Shown in pieces: positions 24,572-33,512 of a DNA stretch of 64,000 bases (positions within the stretch are counted from its first letter, which is position 1; each line of letters starts with the position of its first letter). A program made the position numbers and the translations under genes. The notes under the pieces were generated by a model. The model did not search any database. It saw nothing but the letters and a program-made list of their open reading frames with translations, and was not told where the DNA came from. The stretch is from DAOVRD01 sp964521715 (lineage in GTDB: Bacteria; Planctomycetota; Brocadiia; SM23-32), in contig CAZFSS010000005.1 in NCBI GenBank assembly GCA_964521715.1, forward strand, positions 124,001-188,000, written 5' to 3'.

Positions 24572-24634
24572 CCCGTCCCCCAAAGAGCCGCCAGCCAACA
24601 CCGGATTCCTCAGAGCTTGGCGAGAGCGGTCGGC

Positions 24635-24640
24635 TATAAT
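24635..24640 (+). promoter_or_regulatory. -10 box upstream of nadC
   Basis: A perfect TATAAT 26 bases before the nadC ATG. No good -35 element is visible at the right distance. With only ~20 bases from start site to ATG, the leader would be very short. Confidence 0.4.
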
Positions 24641-24666
24641 GGCGCTGCACGTGACGGGAGACGGCA

Positions 24667-25530
24667 ATGGAATGGGCGCAGTTCGACTGGCTGCTTGACG
24701 CGGCGCTGGAAGAAGACGCGGCGCGCAACGACGTGACGACGCGCGCCCTCGTGCCCGAGGATCTAGACGCCGAGGCCGAGGTCCGGGCCGGAGCGGAGGG
24801 CGTCATCTGCGGCCTGTCCCTTGCGGGGCGATTGGCCGCGCGCTTCGACCTCCGAGTCAGCTTCGAGGAACGCCGCCGCGACGGCGACCGCGTGGAGCCC
24901 GGAGTGGCGCTGGCCCGCCTGAGCGGCCCGGCCGCGTCCATCCTGTCGGTCGAGCGCACGATGCTCAACTTCCTGCAAAGGCTGAGCGGCGTGGCCACGC
25001 TGACCGCCCGCTTCGTCGAGCAGGTGAGGGGCACGGGGGCCCGCATCTACGACACGCGCAAGACGACGCCCGGCTGGCGGCGGCTGGAGAAGTACGCCGT
25101 CGTCTGCGGCGGCGGATGCAACCACAGGATGGACCTGGGCGACGAGGCGCTGATCAAGGACAACCACCTGGCCCTGACGGCCGCGCAGAGCGCCGAAAAC
25201 GTCCGGCGGGCCGTCGAGAAGGTGCGCGCCGCCTGCCCCGGTTTGAGGGTCGAAGTGGAGGTCGAGGACCTCGCCCAGCTCGAATCGGCGCTCGCCGCCG
25301 GGCCGGACGTCATCATGCTGGACAACATGACGCCCGACCAGTTCCGCCAGGCCGTCAGCGTGGTTGCGGCGAAGTGCGCCGAGGGCAGCCGCCCCCTCCT
25401 GGAGGCCAGCGGCGCCATCACCCTGGCGAACGCGAGCGCCTACGCGACCGCGGGAGCGGACCGGATCTCGATCGGCGCGCTGACCCATTCGGCCCCCGCG
25501 CTGAGCCTGTCCCTCGAGATCGTCGCCTGA
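24667..25530 (+). CDS. nadC: nicotinate-nucleotide pyrophosphorylase (carboxylating)
   Basis: A 287-residue enzyme of NAD synthesis that joins quinolinate and PRPP to give nicotinate mononucleotide and CO2. Family motifs include EDAARNDVTT near residue 16, RTMLNFLQRLSGVATLT, DTRKTTPGWR (quinolinate/phosphate binding), GGGCNHRMDL, KDNHL, and the C-terminal EASGAI and ISIGALTHS. The length is normal. It stands alone, convergent with the aminotransferase gene; nadA and nadB are not in the window. Confidence 0.95.
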   Translation: MEWAQFDWLLDAALEEDAARNDVTTRALVPEDLDAEAEVRAGAEGVICGLSLAGRLAARFDLRVSFEERRRDGDRVEPGVALARLSGPAASILSVERTMLNFLQRLSGVATLTARFVEQVRGTGARIYDTRKTTPGWRRLEKYAVVCGGGCNHRMDLGDEALIKDNHLALTAAQSAENVRRAVEKVRAACPGLRVEVEVEDLAQLESALAAGPDVIMLDNMTPDQFRQAVSVVAAKCAEGSRPLLEASGAITLANASAYATAGADRISIGALTHSAPALSLSLEIVA

Positions 25531-25589
25531 CGGAGGCGCCCCCGCGGCCAGCCGGGCCGCGTCCCCGGCGCCGTCCCGCATAGCCGGGT

Positions 25590-26720
25590 TCAGCTCAGGG
25601 CTTCCTGGGCCGCCTGGAGGGCCGCGCCGGAGGGGAAGTCGTATCCGAGCTCCTTAAGCCCCTTCTCCAGCGTGGCGATGCCGACCAGCAGGTCCTCCTC
25701 GCTCACGTAACCCATGTGGCCGATGCGGAAGACCTTGCCCTTCATCTTGCCCTGCCCGCCGACCATCGTCACGCCGTACTTGTCCCGCATCAGCTTGACA
25801 AGCTTCTCGGTGTCGATTCCTTCGGGTGCGTAAGCCGCCGTCACGCCGTTGACGGGGCTCTTTGCGACGAGCTTCAGCCCTATGGCCTGGACGGCTGCGC
25901 GGGCGGCGGCGGCCAGACGCGCGTGCCGGGCGTACACCTCGTCCAGCCCTTCCTCGAAGATCATCTCGAGGCCCTTGTGAAGGGCGCGGATCAGCGAGAC
26001 GGCCGCCGTGAACGGCGTAGTCTGCTTCTGCCAATTCACCTTCATGGCGCCCAGGTCGAGGTAGTAGCGCGGCGACGTGCACGCATCGACCGTGTCCCAG
26101 ACGCGCGGGGATACGGCGATGAAGGCCAGGCCGGGCGGGATCATGCAGCCCTTCTGGGAGCCGCTGGCCACGATGTCCACGCCCCACTCGTCCATCTTGA
26201 AGGGGTGAATGCCGATCCCGGTGATGGCGTCCACGGCCAGAAGCGTGTCGGTCTTGCGGGTGAGCGCGGCGATCGCCTGGACGTCGGTGAGGGCGCCCGT
26301 GGACGTCTCGGACTGCGTGATGTAGAAGGCGCGGGCGTCGGGATTCTCGTCCAGTGCGGCTTCGGCCTGTTCGACGGCGAGGCCCTCACCCCATTCGACC
26401 TCGACCTGGACGACGTTGCAGCCGTAGGCTTCGCACAGCTCGGCCCAGCGTTCCCCGAACTTGCCGCCGACGGCGCAGATGGCCTTGTCCCCGGGGGAGC
26501 AGACGTTGACCACGGCTGCCTCCATCGCCGCCGTGCCGCTGCCCATGATCAGGTAGACGTCCTCCCTGGTGCCGAACAGCTTCTTGAGCCCGTCCACCAC
26601 CTCGATCATGATCCGCGAGAACTGGGGCGTCCGATGATGGATCATCGGCGCGGCCTCTGCCAGCAGCACCTCGCTGGGGACCATCGTCGGGCCCGGCGTG
26701 AACATGTAGTTCTTCTTCAC
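25590..26720 (-). CDS. class V aminotransferase (serine-pyruvate/alanine-glyoxylate type)
   Basis: A 376-residue PLP enzyme that starts VKKNYMFTPGPTMVP. The PLP lysine is K190 in VASGSQKGCMIPPGL, with D164 in AVDAITGIG binding the cofactor ring. The MFTPGPTxVP start and the SGSQKG site match the serine-pyruvate/alanine-glyoxylate/purine-catabolism aminotransferase family. The GTG at 26720 is selected because GAGGAG lies 6 bases upstream and the protein then starts as family members do; the frame stays open 60 codons further up. The likely reaction is transamination of glyoxylate or pyruvate with serine or alanine, but the partners cannot be fixed from sequence. Confidence 0.88.
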   Translation of the reverse strand: MKKNYMFTPGPTMVPSEVLLAEAAPMIHHRTPQFSRIMIEVVDGLKKLFGTREDVYLIMGSGTAAMEAAVVNVCSPGDKAICAVGGKFGERWAELCEAYGCNVVQVEVEWGEGLAVEQAEAALDENPDARAFYITQSETSTGALTDVQAIAALTRKTDTLLAVDAITGIGIHPFKMDEWGVDIVASGSQKGCMIPPGLAFIAVSPRVWDTVDACTSPRYYLDLGAMKVNWQKQTTPFTAAVSLIRALHKGLEMIFEEGLDEVYARHARLAAAARAAVQAIGLKLVAKSPVNGVTAAYAPEGIDTEKLVKLMRDKYGVTMVGGQGKMKGKVFRIGHMGYVSEEDLLVGIATLEKGLKELGYDFPSGAALQAAQEALS

Positions 26721-26809
26721 CTTCTGCTCCTCATTGGCTGACGCATCTGAAACCGGCGGCGCCCTGTCCAGCCGATCAGACCCGGGCGCCGCATGCGTGG
26801 GGAACGCAC

Positions 26810-26838
26810 ATTCTAGGCGCGGGGGCGGGCCTCCGCAA
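26810..26838 (-). promoter_or_regulatory. promoter of the class V aminotransferase
   Basis: Minus-strand TTGCGG (26838-26833) and TAGAAT (26815-26810) with a 17-base spacer; transcript start near 26803. Confidence 0.55.
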
Positions 26839-26861
26839 GCGCACGGCTGGCCCCGCGCCTC

Positions 26862-26891
26862 TTGGAGCCCCGGGGTGTCCTCTCGTATAAT
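26862..26891 (+). promoter_or_regulatory. promoter of the O-antigen-ligase-like gene
   Basis: TTGGAG (26862-26867) and a perfect TATAAT (26886-26891) with an 18-base spacer. The start codon is at 26925, so the leader is short. Confidence 0.6.
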
Positions 26892-26924
26892 GCCTCCCAA
26901 CCCCGGGCCTGGAGGGCAAATCTC

Positions 26925-29426
26925 TTGACGCCAAGCGCTCAGCCGCCGCCGGACAACCGCGAGGCAGTCCCTGCCGATGGCATCCTGGCGTGGGCGGCCT
27001 TATGCCTGCTCGCGTTGGTGTTGCTGTACCGGCCGGTCAGTTCGGCGCTGGGTTACGGGCTGGCCGAGGGCGCGGCCTTCGGCCTGGTGCTCCTCGTCGC
27101 CGGCACTTGCTGGCTGGCCGGGCAGTTGCTCAGGGGGGGGCTGCGCCTGCGGTTCGGCCTGCCCGGGATGCTGTTCATGGCGTTGCTCGGCGCGGCGCTC
27201 GCCTCATCCCTGCGCGCGGAGAACTGGTTCGCCGGCCTGAGGTGGTGCCTGAACCTGGCGACCTACGGCTTGACGGCGTTCCTGGTGCTTCAGATGGCCA
27301 GAAGGAAGCGGGCGCGGGCCTTCCTCGTCAGCTCCTTGCTTGCCACGGGCGTTGCCCTGGCGGCGTACGCCCTCTGGCACGCCCTCATTTGCATGCCCGC
27401 GCTGCGCCGGTGGATGGAACTGGAGCCAGCGGTGTTCGCGGCGTTCGTGCGCGCGGAGGGGCCGCTGCTTCAGGACCTGGCGGCGCGGGTGAGGTCGCCG
27501 CGCGCGTACGGCAACTTCATCACGCCCAACCAGCTTGCGGGCTTCCTGGCGCTCGTGTTCTTCCCCCTCGCAAGCCTGCTGGCAGGCCGGCAGCAAGGTG
27601 GCCGGCACGGGGCCGGGCGCAGTTCCCCGCGCCTCGTGCAGGTCGCGCTGGGAGCAGCGCTGCTGCTGAGTGCGGTCGCGATCCTGCTGTCGCGCTCGAA
27701 AGGGGGTTGGATCGCCTTCTGCTTCGGCGCGGTCATATTCGGCCTGCTGCTGGCCGGCGGCGCGGTACGGCGGCACGCGCGGAAACTGCTGATCGGCCTG
27801 GCGCTGCTGGTCGCGTTGCTGGTGGCGGCCCATGTCGCGGGCCTCGTCCCCGGCCCCCAACGCTTCGCCAGGTCCCTCGGCGTGCGCGTCCAGTACTGGG
27901 AGACCAGCGCCCGGATCGTCCTGCAGCGCCCGCTGCTGGGGGTCGGCCCCGGCTCCTGGCCCGAATGGTACACGATGCTCAAACAGCCGGAGTACGGGGA
28001 GACCCAGGCAGCACACAGCGTCTACCTGGAGCTCTGGGCGGAGGGGGGAACGGTCGGGCTGTTGCTCTTCACGGCTCTCTGGGTGGCAGTCTTTGCGCTA
28101 GCACTGAAGGGCGGTCTGCCCGCGATTACGGACCAGCAGGACGGCGGAGCCGAGCGACGGCGTCCCATGCTGGTCGCGGGATTGTGCGTCGGGCTGCTGG
28201 CATTCGCCTTCGACTACGCCTTGCTGGGCACGTTTGCTCCGCCGGAACATATCCCCGGTTGGCTCGCCTCGGCGAGGTGGTTGCCGTACCTCGTGATCTA
28301 TGCGTGCTGGGCGGCGGCGTTCGCCGCGGCCTTCACCTGCGCGGACGGGGCCGATGCCGCCCTGCTCGGCCGGGGCATAGCCGCGGGGCTGGCGGCGTTT
28401 CTGCTGCACAGCGCCGGCGAGTTCACGTTGCGCGTGCCGGCCATCGGCGGCAGCGCGGCCACCCTGGCCGCTCTGTTGCTGGTGGGCCGCGACCGTCCCC
28501 GGCCGAGGGAGCTGCATCCCGGCCCGGCCCTGTCCGTCCTGGTGGCGGCGGCGTGCGGCGTCATGCTGGTGGCCTGGTTCGCCTTCGTGACGCCTCGGGC
28601 GCTCGATTACGCGCTGAGCAAACGGGAAGCCGAGAGCGAGGAGCCCCAGCTGGAGGAAGGCTCCGCGGCGCAGACGGGAGCGGACGCTGTCGGGCTCGCC
28701 CAGCGGATCACGGCCGACTACAGCCGGGCCTGCACGGCCGTGCCGTACGATGACGAAGCGTGGCGCGAGTACGGCGCCTGGCTGACCTGGCTCGGGCAGA
28801 GCGGCCTGGCCGAAGTATCCCCGCTGGCGCCGGTGGACGCGTTCGGGCGCGCCGTGAGACTCAATCCGCTCCACAGCGGCAACTGGGCACGGCTGGGCAC
28901 GGCTCGATCGCTCGCGGGCGACCGCGCCGGCGCCGTCGACGCGTATCGCCGCGCGGCGGAGCTGTACCCCTCGCTGCCCGTCGCCTGGTACAGGTACGCC
29001 CGCGCCATCGAGGCCACGGGACGGACGGACGCGGAGGCGACGGACGCATACCGCCGGGCGCTGTCCCTCCTGCCGCGCCAGTACCATCCGCGCAACTGCG
29101 TGCTCGGCCCTGCGGGGGAGCTAGCCGACTTCTGGAGCCGCACGACCGGACACCCCGTGCCCGAGTCCTTCATCGACCTCGCCGTACAGATCGCTTCACG
29201 CGCTTCAGACGTCGCAATACCGCCCGGCGCGGACGCCAGGGAGAAAGTGGCCGCGCTTAGCGCGGGCCTGAAGGGCGCGGACCGCCTGCTGGAGCAATGG
29301 AACGGGTACGACGAGCAGATAAGGGCGAGCCAACTATGGGGGATCCTGGCGCCGCGGCTCTGGGAGTGGGCGCTGGGACAGAAGGTGAACAGCACCGCAG
29401 GGCCCGGCGTCAGCCGGACCGAATAG
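26925..29426 (+). CDS. O-antigen ligase/polymerase-like membrane protein with C-terminal TPRs
   Basis: An 833-residue protein. The first ~550 residues form about a dozen membrane segments. The periplasmic-loop stretch RPLLGVGPGSWPEWY with QAAHSVYLELWAEGG is the signature of the Wzy_C/WaaL O-antigen ligase superfamily. The last ~250 residues are soluble with TPR-like units (FGRAVRLNPLHSGNWARLG, AYRRAAELYPSLPVAWYRYA, AYRRALSLLP). The TTG at 26925 is preferred because GGAGGG is 8 bases upstream and the TATAAT promoter lies inside any longer frame. It probably transfers or polymerises surface glycans. No other polysaccharide genes are adjacent, so the substrate is open. Confidence 0.82.
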   Translation: MTPSAQPPPDNREAVPADGILAWAALCLLALVLLYRPVSSALGYGLAEGAAFGLVLLVAGTCWLAGQLLRGGLRLRFGLPGMLFMALLGAALASSLRAENWFAGLRWCLNLATYGLTAFLVLQMARRKRARAFLVSSLLATGVALAAYALWHALICMPALRRWMELEPAVFAAFVRAEGPLLQDLAARVRSPRAYGNFITPNQLAGFLALVFFPLASLLAGRQQGGRHGAGRSSPRLVQVALGAALLLSAVAILLSRSKGGWIAFCFGAVIFGLLLAGGAVRRHARKLLIGLALLVALLVAAHVAGLVPGPQRFARSLGVRVQYWETSARIVLQRPLLGVGPGSWPEWYTMLKQPEYGETQAAHSVYLELWAEGGTVGLLLFTALWVAVFALALKGGLPAITDQQDGGAERRRPMLVAGLCVGLLAFAFDYALLGTFAPPEHIPGWLASARWLPYLVIYACWAAAFAAAFTCADGADAALLGRGIAAGLAAFLLHSAGEFTLRVPAIGGSAATLAALLLVGRDRPRPRELHPGPALSVLVAAACGVMLVAWFAFVTPRALDYALSKREAESEEPQLEEGSAAQTGADAVGLAQRITADYSRACTAVPYDDEAWREYGAWLTWLGQSGLAEVSPLAPVDAFGRAVRLNPLHSGNWARLGTARSLAGDRAGAVDAYRRAAELYPSLPVAWYRYARAIEATGRTDAEATDAYRRALSLLPRQYHPRNCVLGPAGELADFWSRTTGHPVPESFIDLAVQIASRASDVAIPPGADAREKVAALSAGLKGADRLLEQWNGYDEQIRASQLWGILAPRLWEWALGQKVNSTAGPGVSRTE

Positions 29427-29428
29427 AA

Positions 29429-29503
29429 TGGAGCCAGCGGGGGGGCTCGAACCCTCAACCCCAGCTTTACGAAAGCTGTGCTCTACCATTGAGCTACGCT
29501 GGC
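29429..29503 (-). tRNA. tRNA-Thr (anticodon CGT)
   Basis: Minus-strand cloverleaf: acceptor GCCAGCG/CGCTGGC (7 perfect pairs), D arm GCTC/GAGC, anticodon stem CAGCT/AGCTG with loop TTCGTAA (anticodon CGT), T loop TTCGAGC, discriminator T and an encoded CCA (29431-29429). The T stem GAGGG/CCCCC has one A-C mismatch. It ends 2 bases from the stop of the preceding convergent gene. Confidence 0.95.
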
Positions 29504-29588
29504 CCCGGCGCCGCGACCGTCGGCCCGGCAACCGGCTCCCTGTGACGCCGCCATAGACGCGGCGGCCCACGGTCGCGCCAAACGGCCG

Positions 29589-29594
29589 ATTATA
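29589..29594 (-). promoter_or_regulatory. -10 box of tRNA-Thr
   Basis: A perfect TATAAT on the minus strand, about 85 bases upstream of the mature tRNA. A weak TGGAAA lies 16 bases before it. The leader holds an inverted repeat (around 29513-29526 with 29562-29575), which could guide 5' processing. Confidence 0.45.
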
Positions 29595-29691
29595 TCAGGA
29601 GCCAGCCGGATTTCCAGTGCAGCCGGCGGCGTTTCCGAGCATCGCTCGGCGGCGTCAGGCGGCTGCCGCTCATCGGAACCGCCCGTTCGAG

Positions 29692-30801
29692 CTACTCGTC
29701 CAGCACGCCGTCCGGCAATCCCTCCGGCAGGGGGGCGGGACGCGAGCACGTGCTCGCCGGTTCGACGTGTTCGCCGCTCTGCGACGCGTCCAGGAATGCG
29801 TGCATCACGTCGAGCACGTGGTAAGCGAGTTCGCCGCTGGCGCGATGGGGTCGGCCGGAACGGAGCCCGTAGGCCATATCCGCCGGGCCGACGCCGCGGC
29901 TGTTGTCCGTGTAGCCGTGCGTCAGGGGCACCTCCTGCCAGCCCTCGGCGCGGGAGCGCCAGAGCCGCACCTTCCCGCCGAACCCGTTCGGGTCCGGCGC
30001 GCTGAGGGATCCCTCGGTGCCGTAGACCTGGATCAGGGGCAGCTCCGACGCCCAGACGTCGAAACTGGTGATGATGGTCGCAACGGCGCCGCACTCGAAG
30101 TCCATCACGCCGGCGATGTGCGTCGGCGTCTCCACCTTGATCACAGTGCCCGCCTTCGGCTGGCTCGTGATCAGCCGTTCCGGGAACGTGATCCGCGCCG
30201 AGCCCGTGACGCGCCTAACCGGACCCAGCATGTTGATGAGGGCGGTCAGGTAGTAGGGCCCCATGTCGAACATCGGCCCGCCGCCCGGCCTGTAAAAGAA
30301 CTCCGGGTTCGGATGCCACGTCTCGTGTCCGTGGCAGAGCATGAAGGCGACGGCAGCGACCGGCTCGCCGATGGCGCCGTCGTCGATGAGCTTGCGGCAG
30401 GTCTGGTGGCCGCCGCCCATGAACGTGTCCGGCGCGCAGCCCACCCGCAGGCCCCGCGCCCGCGCCTCATCGAGCATCCGCTGCCCGTCCTGGCGGGTGA
30501 CGGCCAGGGGCTTCTCGTTGTGCACGTTCTTGCCGGCCCGGAGCGCCGCCAGGCCGACGCCCGCGTGCGCGTCAGGCGTGGTCAGGTTAACCACGATCTC
30601 GATCTCGGGGTCGGCCAGCAGCTCCTCGGGCGTGCAGGCTTTCGGAATGCCGAACTCCTCCGCCCTGGCCTTCGCCTTGTCCATGTCGAGATCGGAGCAC
30701 GCGACGATGTCGAGGATCTCAAAACGGCGGCCCGCCCGAAGGTAGATGCCGCTGATGTTGCCGCAACCGATCACGCCGACTTTAGCCGTTGACTCCGTCA
30801 T
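29692..30801 (-). CDS. Gfo/Idh/MocA-family oxidoreductase
   Basis: A 369-residue NAD(P)-dependent dehydrogenase-like protein. The N-terminal Rossmann domain has VGVIGCGNISG, and EKPLAVT carries the conserved Lys of the family (EKP). A C-terminal alpha/beta domain follows with FFYRPGGGPMFDMGPYYL, the H/G-rich substrate pocket region seen in planctomycete-type members. These enzymes oxidise, reduce or isomerise sugars and inositols; the substrate is not readable here. It is divergent from the secreted propeller-like gene at 31007. Confidence 0.88.
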   Translation of the reverse strand: MTESTAKVGVIGCGNISGIYLRAGRRFEILDIVACSDLDMDKAKARAEEFGIPKACTPEELLADPEIEIVVNLTTPDAHAGVGLAALRAGKNVHNEKPLAVTRQDGQRMLDEARARGLRVGCAPDTFMGGGHQTCRKLIDDGAIGEPVAAVAFMLCHGHETWHPNPEFFYRPGGGPMFDMGPYYLTALINMLGPVRRVTGSARITFPERLITSQPKAGTVIKVETPTHIAGVMDFECGAVATIITSFDVWASELPLIQVYGTEGSLSAPDPNGFGGKVRLWRSRAEGWQEVPLTHGYTDNSRGVGPADMAYGLRSGRPHRASGELAYHVLDVMHAFLDASQSGEHVEPASTCSRPAPLPEGLPDGVLDE

Positions 30802-31006
30802 GCCCCGGCGCTCCTTGCCGCGAGAAAGGCGCCAGCTTACCGCGAGCCTGCGGCCCGTGCAACGTCACGGCCGCCGTGCCGAAGGCCGGGATTGACCGCC
30901 GTGGTGCACGCCGGTAGACTACTCTCTGAGCTTCGCAGCGCTGACTTTCATCATTCGTCTCCCGGCTCGCGCAGGCCGGAACGCAGCAGAGGGAGACCGA
31001 GGACAA

Positions 31007-32299
31007 ATGACAGAAGACGCTTTTGCACACAGACATGTGACTGCATGGATTCTCGGGTTCCTGTGTGCCCTCATGCCCCCGGCCGCCGCGCCCGAACTCG
31101 GCGACGTCACCGACAAGGTCGAGCACCTGGGCAGTCCATACAAAGCCCGGTATCCGGACGGCGAGCAGGTATACGCCAGGAACGTATGGGACCTCCAGGC
31201 GTTCGAAGGGCGCCTCTACGTCGGCGCGGGCAACAGCAGCAACGTCGGCCCGGCAGTGAACGCCGGCCCCGTGCCGATCATCTCCTTCGACCCCGGGACG
31301 GGGCAGTTCCGGGAGGAGTTCACAGTCGACGACGAGCAGATCGACGTCTACTGCGTCCTGGACGGGCGGCTCTGCGTGCCGGGCCATGACCCGAAGGAGA
31401 GCTGGGACCTGGGCAACTTCTACAGGCTCGAGCCCGGCAGCGGCTGGGTGAAGCACCGCAACCTGCCCGGTTTCGTCCATGCATACTCCATGCTGCGCAG
31501 GGACGGCATGCTCTTCGCCGGGGGCAGCGGGCAGCATGAGGCGCTGGACCGCGCCGGCGGGAAGTGGATAGGCTCCACAGTGGCGATCTCGGATGACGAC
31601 GGCCTCACGTGGCGCAAGGTCTGCCTCGGCGGTTACCGCGTCCATGCCCTGTTCGAACTCGGGGGGCGCGTCTACGCGTCCGACGCGGTCGCGAACCGCG
31701 AATGGCAGAGGCAGTGGCAGGCCTACACCGCTGAGGAGGGCCTTCCCCAACTCGTCCACGCCAACATCTACGAGTTCGACGGGGACAGGACGTTCCGGCC
31801 CAGGACGGACCTCGGCGCGGAGGCAATCTTCCCGGGCATGGTGCTGCAAGACGATCAGCCCGCCAGGATGGCGAAGCCAGCGGCCTTCGGAGACAGGGCG
31901 CTCTACATAGGCGGCCTCTGCCACAATGACCATCAGTTGCTGCCCTTCGGCCTGTTTGCGGCGTCCTCCTTGCAGAGCGGCGCCGCGGACGTTCGCCGGG
32001 TCGAGCTCATGGAGGGCGCCCGACCGTGGGACCTGTTGGTTCGGGAGGGGAAGGCATACGTCCTGCTGGACTCCGCCGCAGACCAGGCGCACATCGTGCG
32101 TGTGATGGCCAGCGCCGACCTGGAGCGGTGGGAGGAAGTGCTGCGCTTCCGCGCCTCGACGTTCGCGCGGTCCTTCGAGATGCTCGACGGCGCCTTCTAC
32201 TTCGGCCTGGGCTGCGAGGTCCGGTCCCCCGACGACTGGCAACCGGGTGAACTCCATCCGGACACCGGCGAGATCCTCCGCGTGAGGGCGCCCGGCTAA
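31007..32299 (+). CDS. secreted protein of unknown function, possibly beta-propeller
   Basis: A 430-residue protein with an N-terminal hydrophobic export segment (TAWILGFLCALMPPAAA). Repeating strands such as GRLYVGAGN, GRLCVPGHD, GMLFAGGSG, GRVYASDAV and KAYVLLDSA, plus one Asp-box-like ISDDDGLTWRK, suggest a sialidase-like or Kelch-like beta-propeller. No catalytic residues could be assigned. The ATG at 31007 has GAGG 6-9 bases upstream. Its TAA overlaps the stop of the convergent URO-D-like gene by a few bases. It may read or bind extracellular glycans, but that is a guess. Confidence 0.75.
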   Translation: MTEDAFAHRHVTAWILGFLCALMPPAAAPELGDVTDKVEHLGSPYKARYPDGEQVYARNVWDLQAFEGRLYVGAGNSSNVGPAVNAGPVPIISFDPGTGQFREEFTVDDEQIDVYCVLDGRLCVPGHDPKESWDLGNFYRLEPGSGWVKHRNLPGFVHAYSMLRRDGMLFAGGSGQHEALDRAGGKWIGSTVAISDDDGLTWRKVCLGGYRVHALFELGGRVYASDAVANREWQRQWQAYTAEEGLPQLVHANIYEFDGDRTFRPRTDLGAEAIFPGMVLQDDQPARMAKPAAFGDRALYIGGLCHNDHQLLPFGLFAASSLQSGAADVRRVELMEGARPWDLLVREGKAYVLLDSAADQAHIVRVMASADLERWEEVLRFRASTFARSFEMLDGAFYFGLGCEVRSPDDWQPGELHPDTGEILRVRAPG

Positions 32300-33417
32300 G
32301 GGTGCCCGGGACAACCGCCAATGGCTCGCGGCGGCCGCTGCGACGGCAGAGGGTGCGTGGCGGCCGTGTCGAACAGGGCGACGATGTTCTCCGGCGGGGT
32401 GCCGGCCTGGATCGCGTGGGAGGGGCCGAGGATGTAGCCGCCGCCCCGCCCAAGCACTTCGATGCGTTCGACGACCTCGCGGCGCACGTCCTCCGCCGTG
32501 CCGAACGGGAGCGTCTTCTGCACGCTGACGCCGCCCTCGAAGCAGAGCCGGTCGCCGTATTCCCTCTTGAGCGTCACGGGGTCCATGCCTGCCGCGTCGA
32601 ACTGGAGCGCCTGGAGCACGTCGACGCCCATCTCGATCAGGCCGGGCACGGCTTCCATGACCGCCCCATCCGAGTGATAGATGACGCGCGCGCCGAACTC
32701 GTGGATGGCCCGGTTCAGGCGCTCGTGATACGGCTTGATGTGCTCCGACCACATGTCCAGCGACATGAGCAGTCCGTTCTGCCCGCCGATGTCGTCCGCC
32801 GTGAAGACGAGATCGATCTCGCCCGCCGATGCGGCGAGGAGCTTTGTGAAGTGCTCCACGTAGAAGGCGCAGACGCGCTCGAAGATGGTGTGCGCCATCT
32901 CGGGCCGGAGCGCCAGGTCCATGAAGATGCGCTCGAAGCCGCGCATGTACCAGGACGTCTCGAAGATGTTGCCGTTGGCCGCCATCAGGCAGTACTCGCC
33001 GTCCCGCTGAGCCGCTGCGATGCGGCGGGGCAGCGACGGGTAGTCGAACCACTCCGTCGTCGGCCAGGAGTGGGACGCGACCTCGCCGGGATCGGCGGCC
33101 GCGGCCAGCGGGTAGAAGTCGATCTCGTCGTAGGTGCCCGCCCCGTAGTTCCACGCCCTGCGGTGCACGCCCCACATGTCCGTTCCTCCGGCCAGGGGCG
33201 GGCCGACGTAGGCCGGGCCCACGTCCCTGATGTCGATGAGCGGCCGCAGGTACTCGTCGAGGGTCGTACTGCGCTCCCTGGCCAGGTAGTCCTCCAGGGC
33301 CTCGCGGGCGGGCGGGTTGACGCCGGCGCAGACCATGGCGATGGGTATGCGGTCGGTCTCGCGGCGCTCGAGCGCCAGGCGAACGCGTTCGCGATGTGTC
33401 AGTTCGCCTTCGATGAT
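32296..33417 (-). CDS. uroporphyrinogen decarboxylase (URO-D) family protein, no canonical start codon
   Basis: URO-D-fold protein related to cobalamin-dependent methyltransferases (MtaA/CmuA type) rather than to HemE. The region VIYHSDGAVMEAVPGLIEMGVDVLQALQ and the C-terminal LGPSHAIQAGTPPENI are typical. The first ATG (33336) is too far in, because the frame before it encodes THRERVRLALERRETDRIP, the conserved start of the family. No ATG, GTG or TTG precedes that stretch before the in-frame TGA. A GGGAGG at 33429-33424 is spaced 6 bases from an ATC at 33417, which I use as the provisional start (373 residues). That ribosome binding site lies in a duplicated piece of queE. The enzyme's methyl donor or acceptor is unknown. 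Confidence 0.75.
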   Translation of the reverse strand: MIEGELTHRERVRLALERRETDRIPIAMVCAGVNPPAREALEDYLARERSTTLDEYLRPLIDIRDVGPAYVGPPLAGGTDMWGVHRRAWNYGAGTYDEIDFYPLAAAADPGEVASHSWPTTEWFDYPSLPRRIAAAQRDGEYCLMAANGNIFETSWYMRGFERIFMDLALRPEMAHTIFERVCAFYVEHFTKLLAASAGEIDLVFTADDIGGQNGLLMSLDMWSEHIKPYHERLNRAIHEFGARVIYHSDGAVMEAVPGLIEMGVDVLQALQFDAAGMDPVTLKREYGDRLCFEGGVSVQKTLPFGTAEDVRREVVERIEVLGRGGGYILGPSHAIQAGTPPENIVALFDTAATHPLPSQRPPRAIGGCPGHP

Positions 33418-33423
33418 GAGCTG

Positions 33424-33492
33424 CCTCCCTCAGACGCCGCGCATCTTCTCCGGCCACAGTATCTTGTGCAACTGAAGCTGGAGGCGCACGTC
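33424..33492. repeat. 69-bp direct repeat, copy A (duplicated 3' end of queE)
   Basis: Identical over 69 bases to 34018-34086. On the minus strand it encodes the last 20 codons of queE plus its TGA and the following GGGAGG. It flanks the mntA/hepT cassette on the left and sits directly upstream of the URO-D-like gene. Confidence 0.95.
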
Positions 33493-33512
33493 AGGTGACG
33501 AGGGCAAAGCGC

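Noticed and set aside
30782..33457. 891-residue minus-strand frame over the secreted-protein and URO-D genes
   Set aside because: It crosses two genes out of frame; the URO-D and secreted-protein frames carry recognisable sequence.
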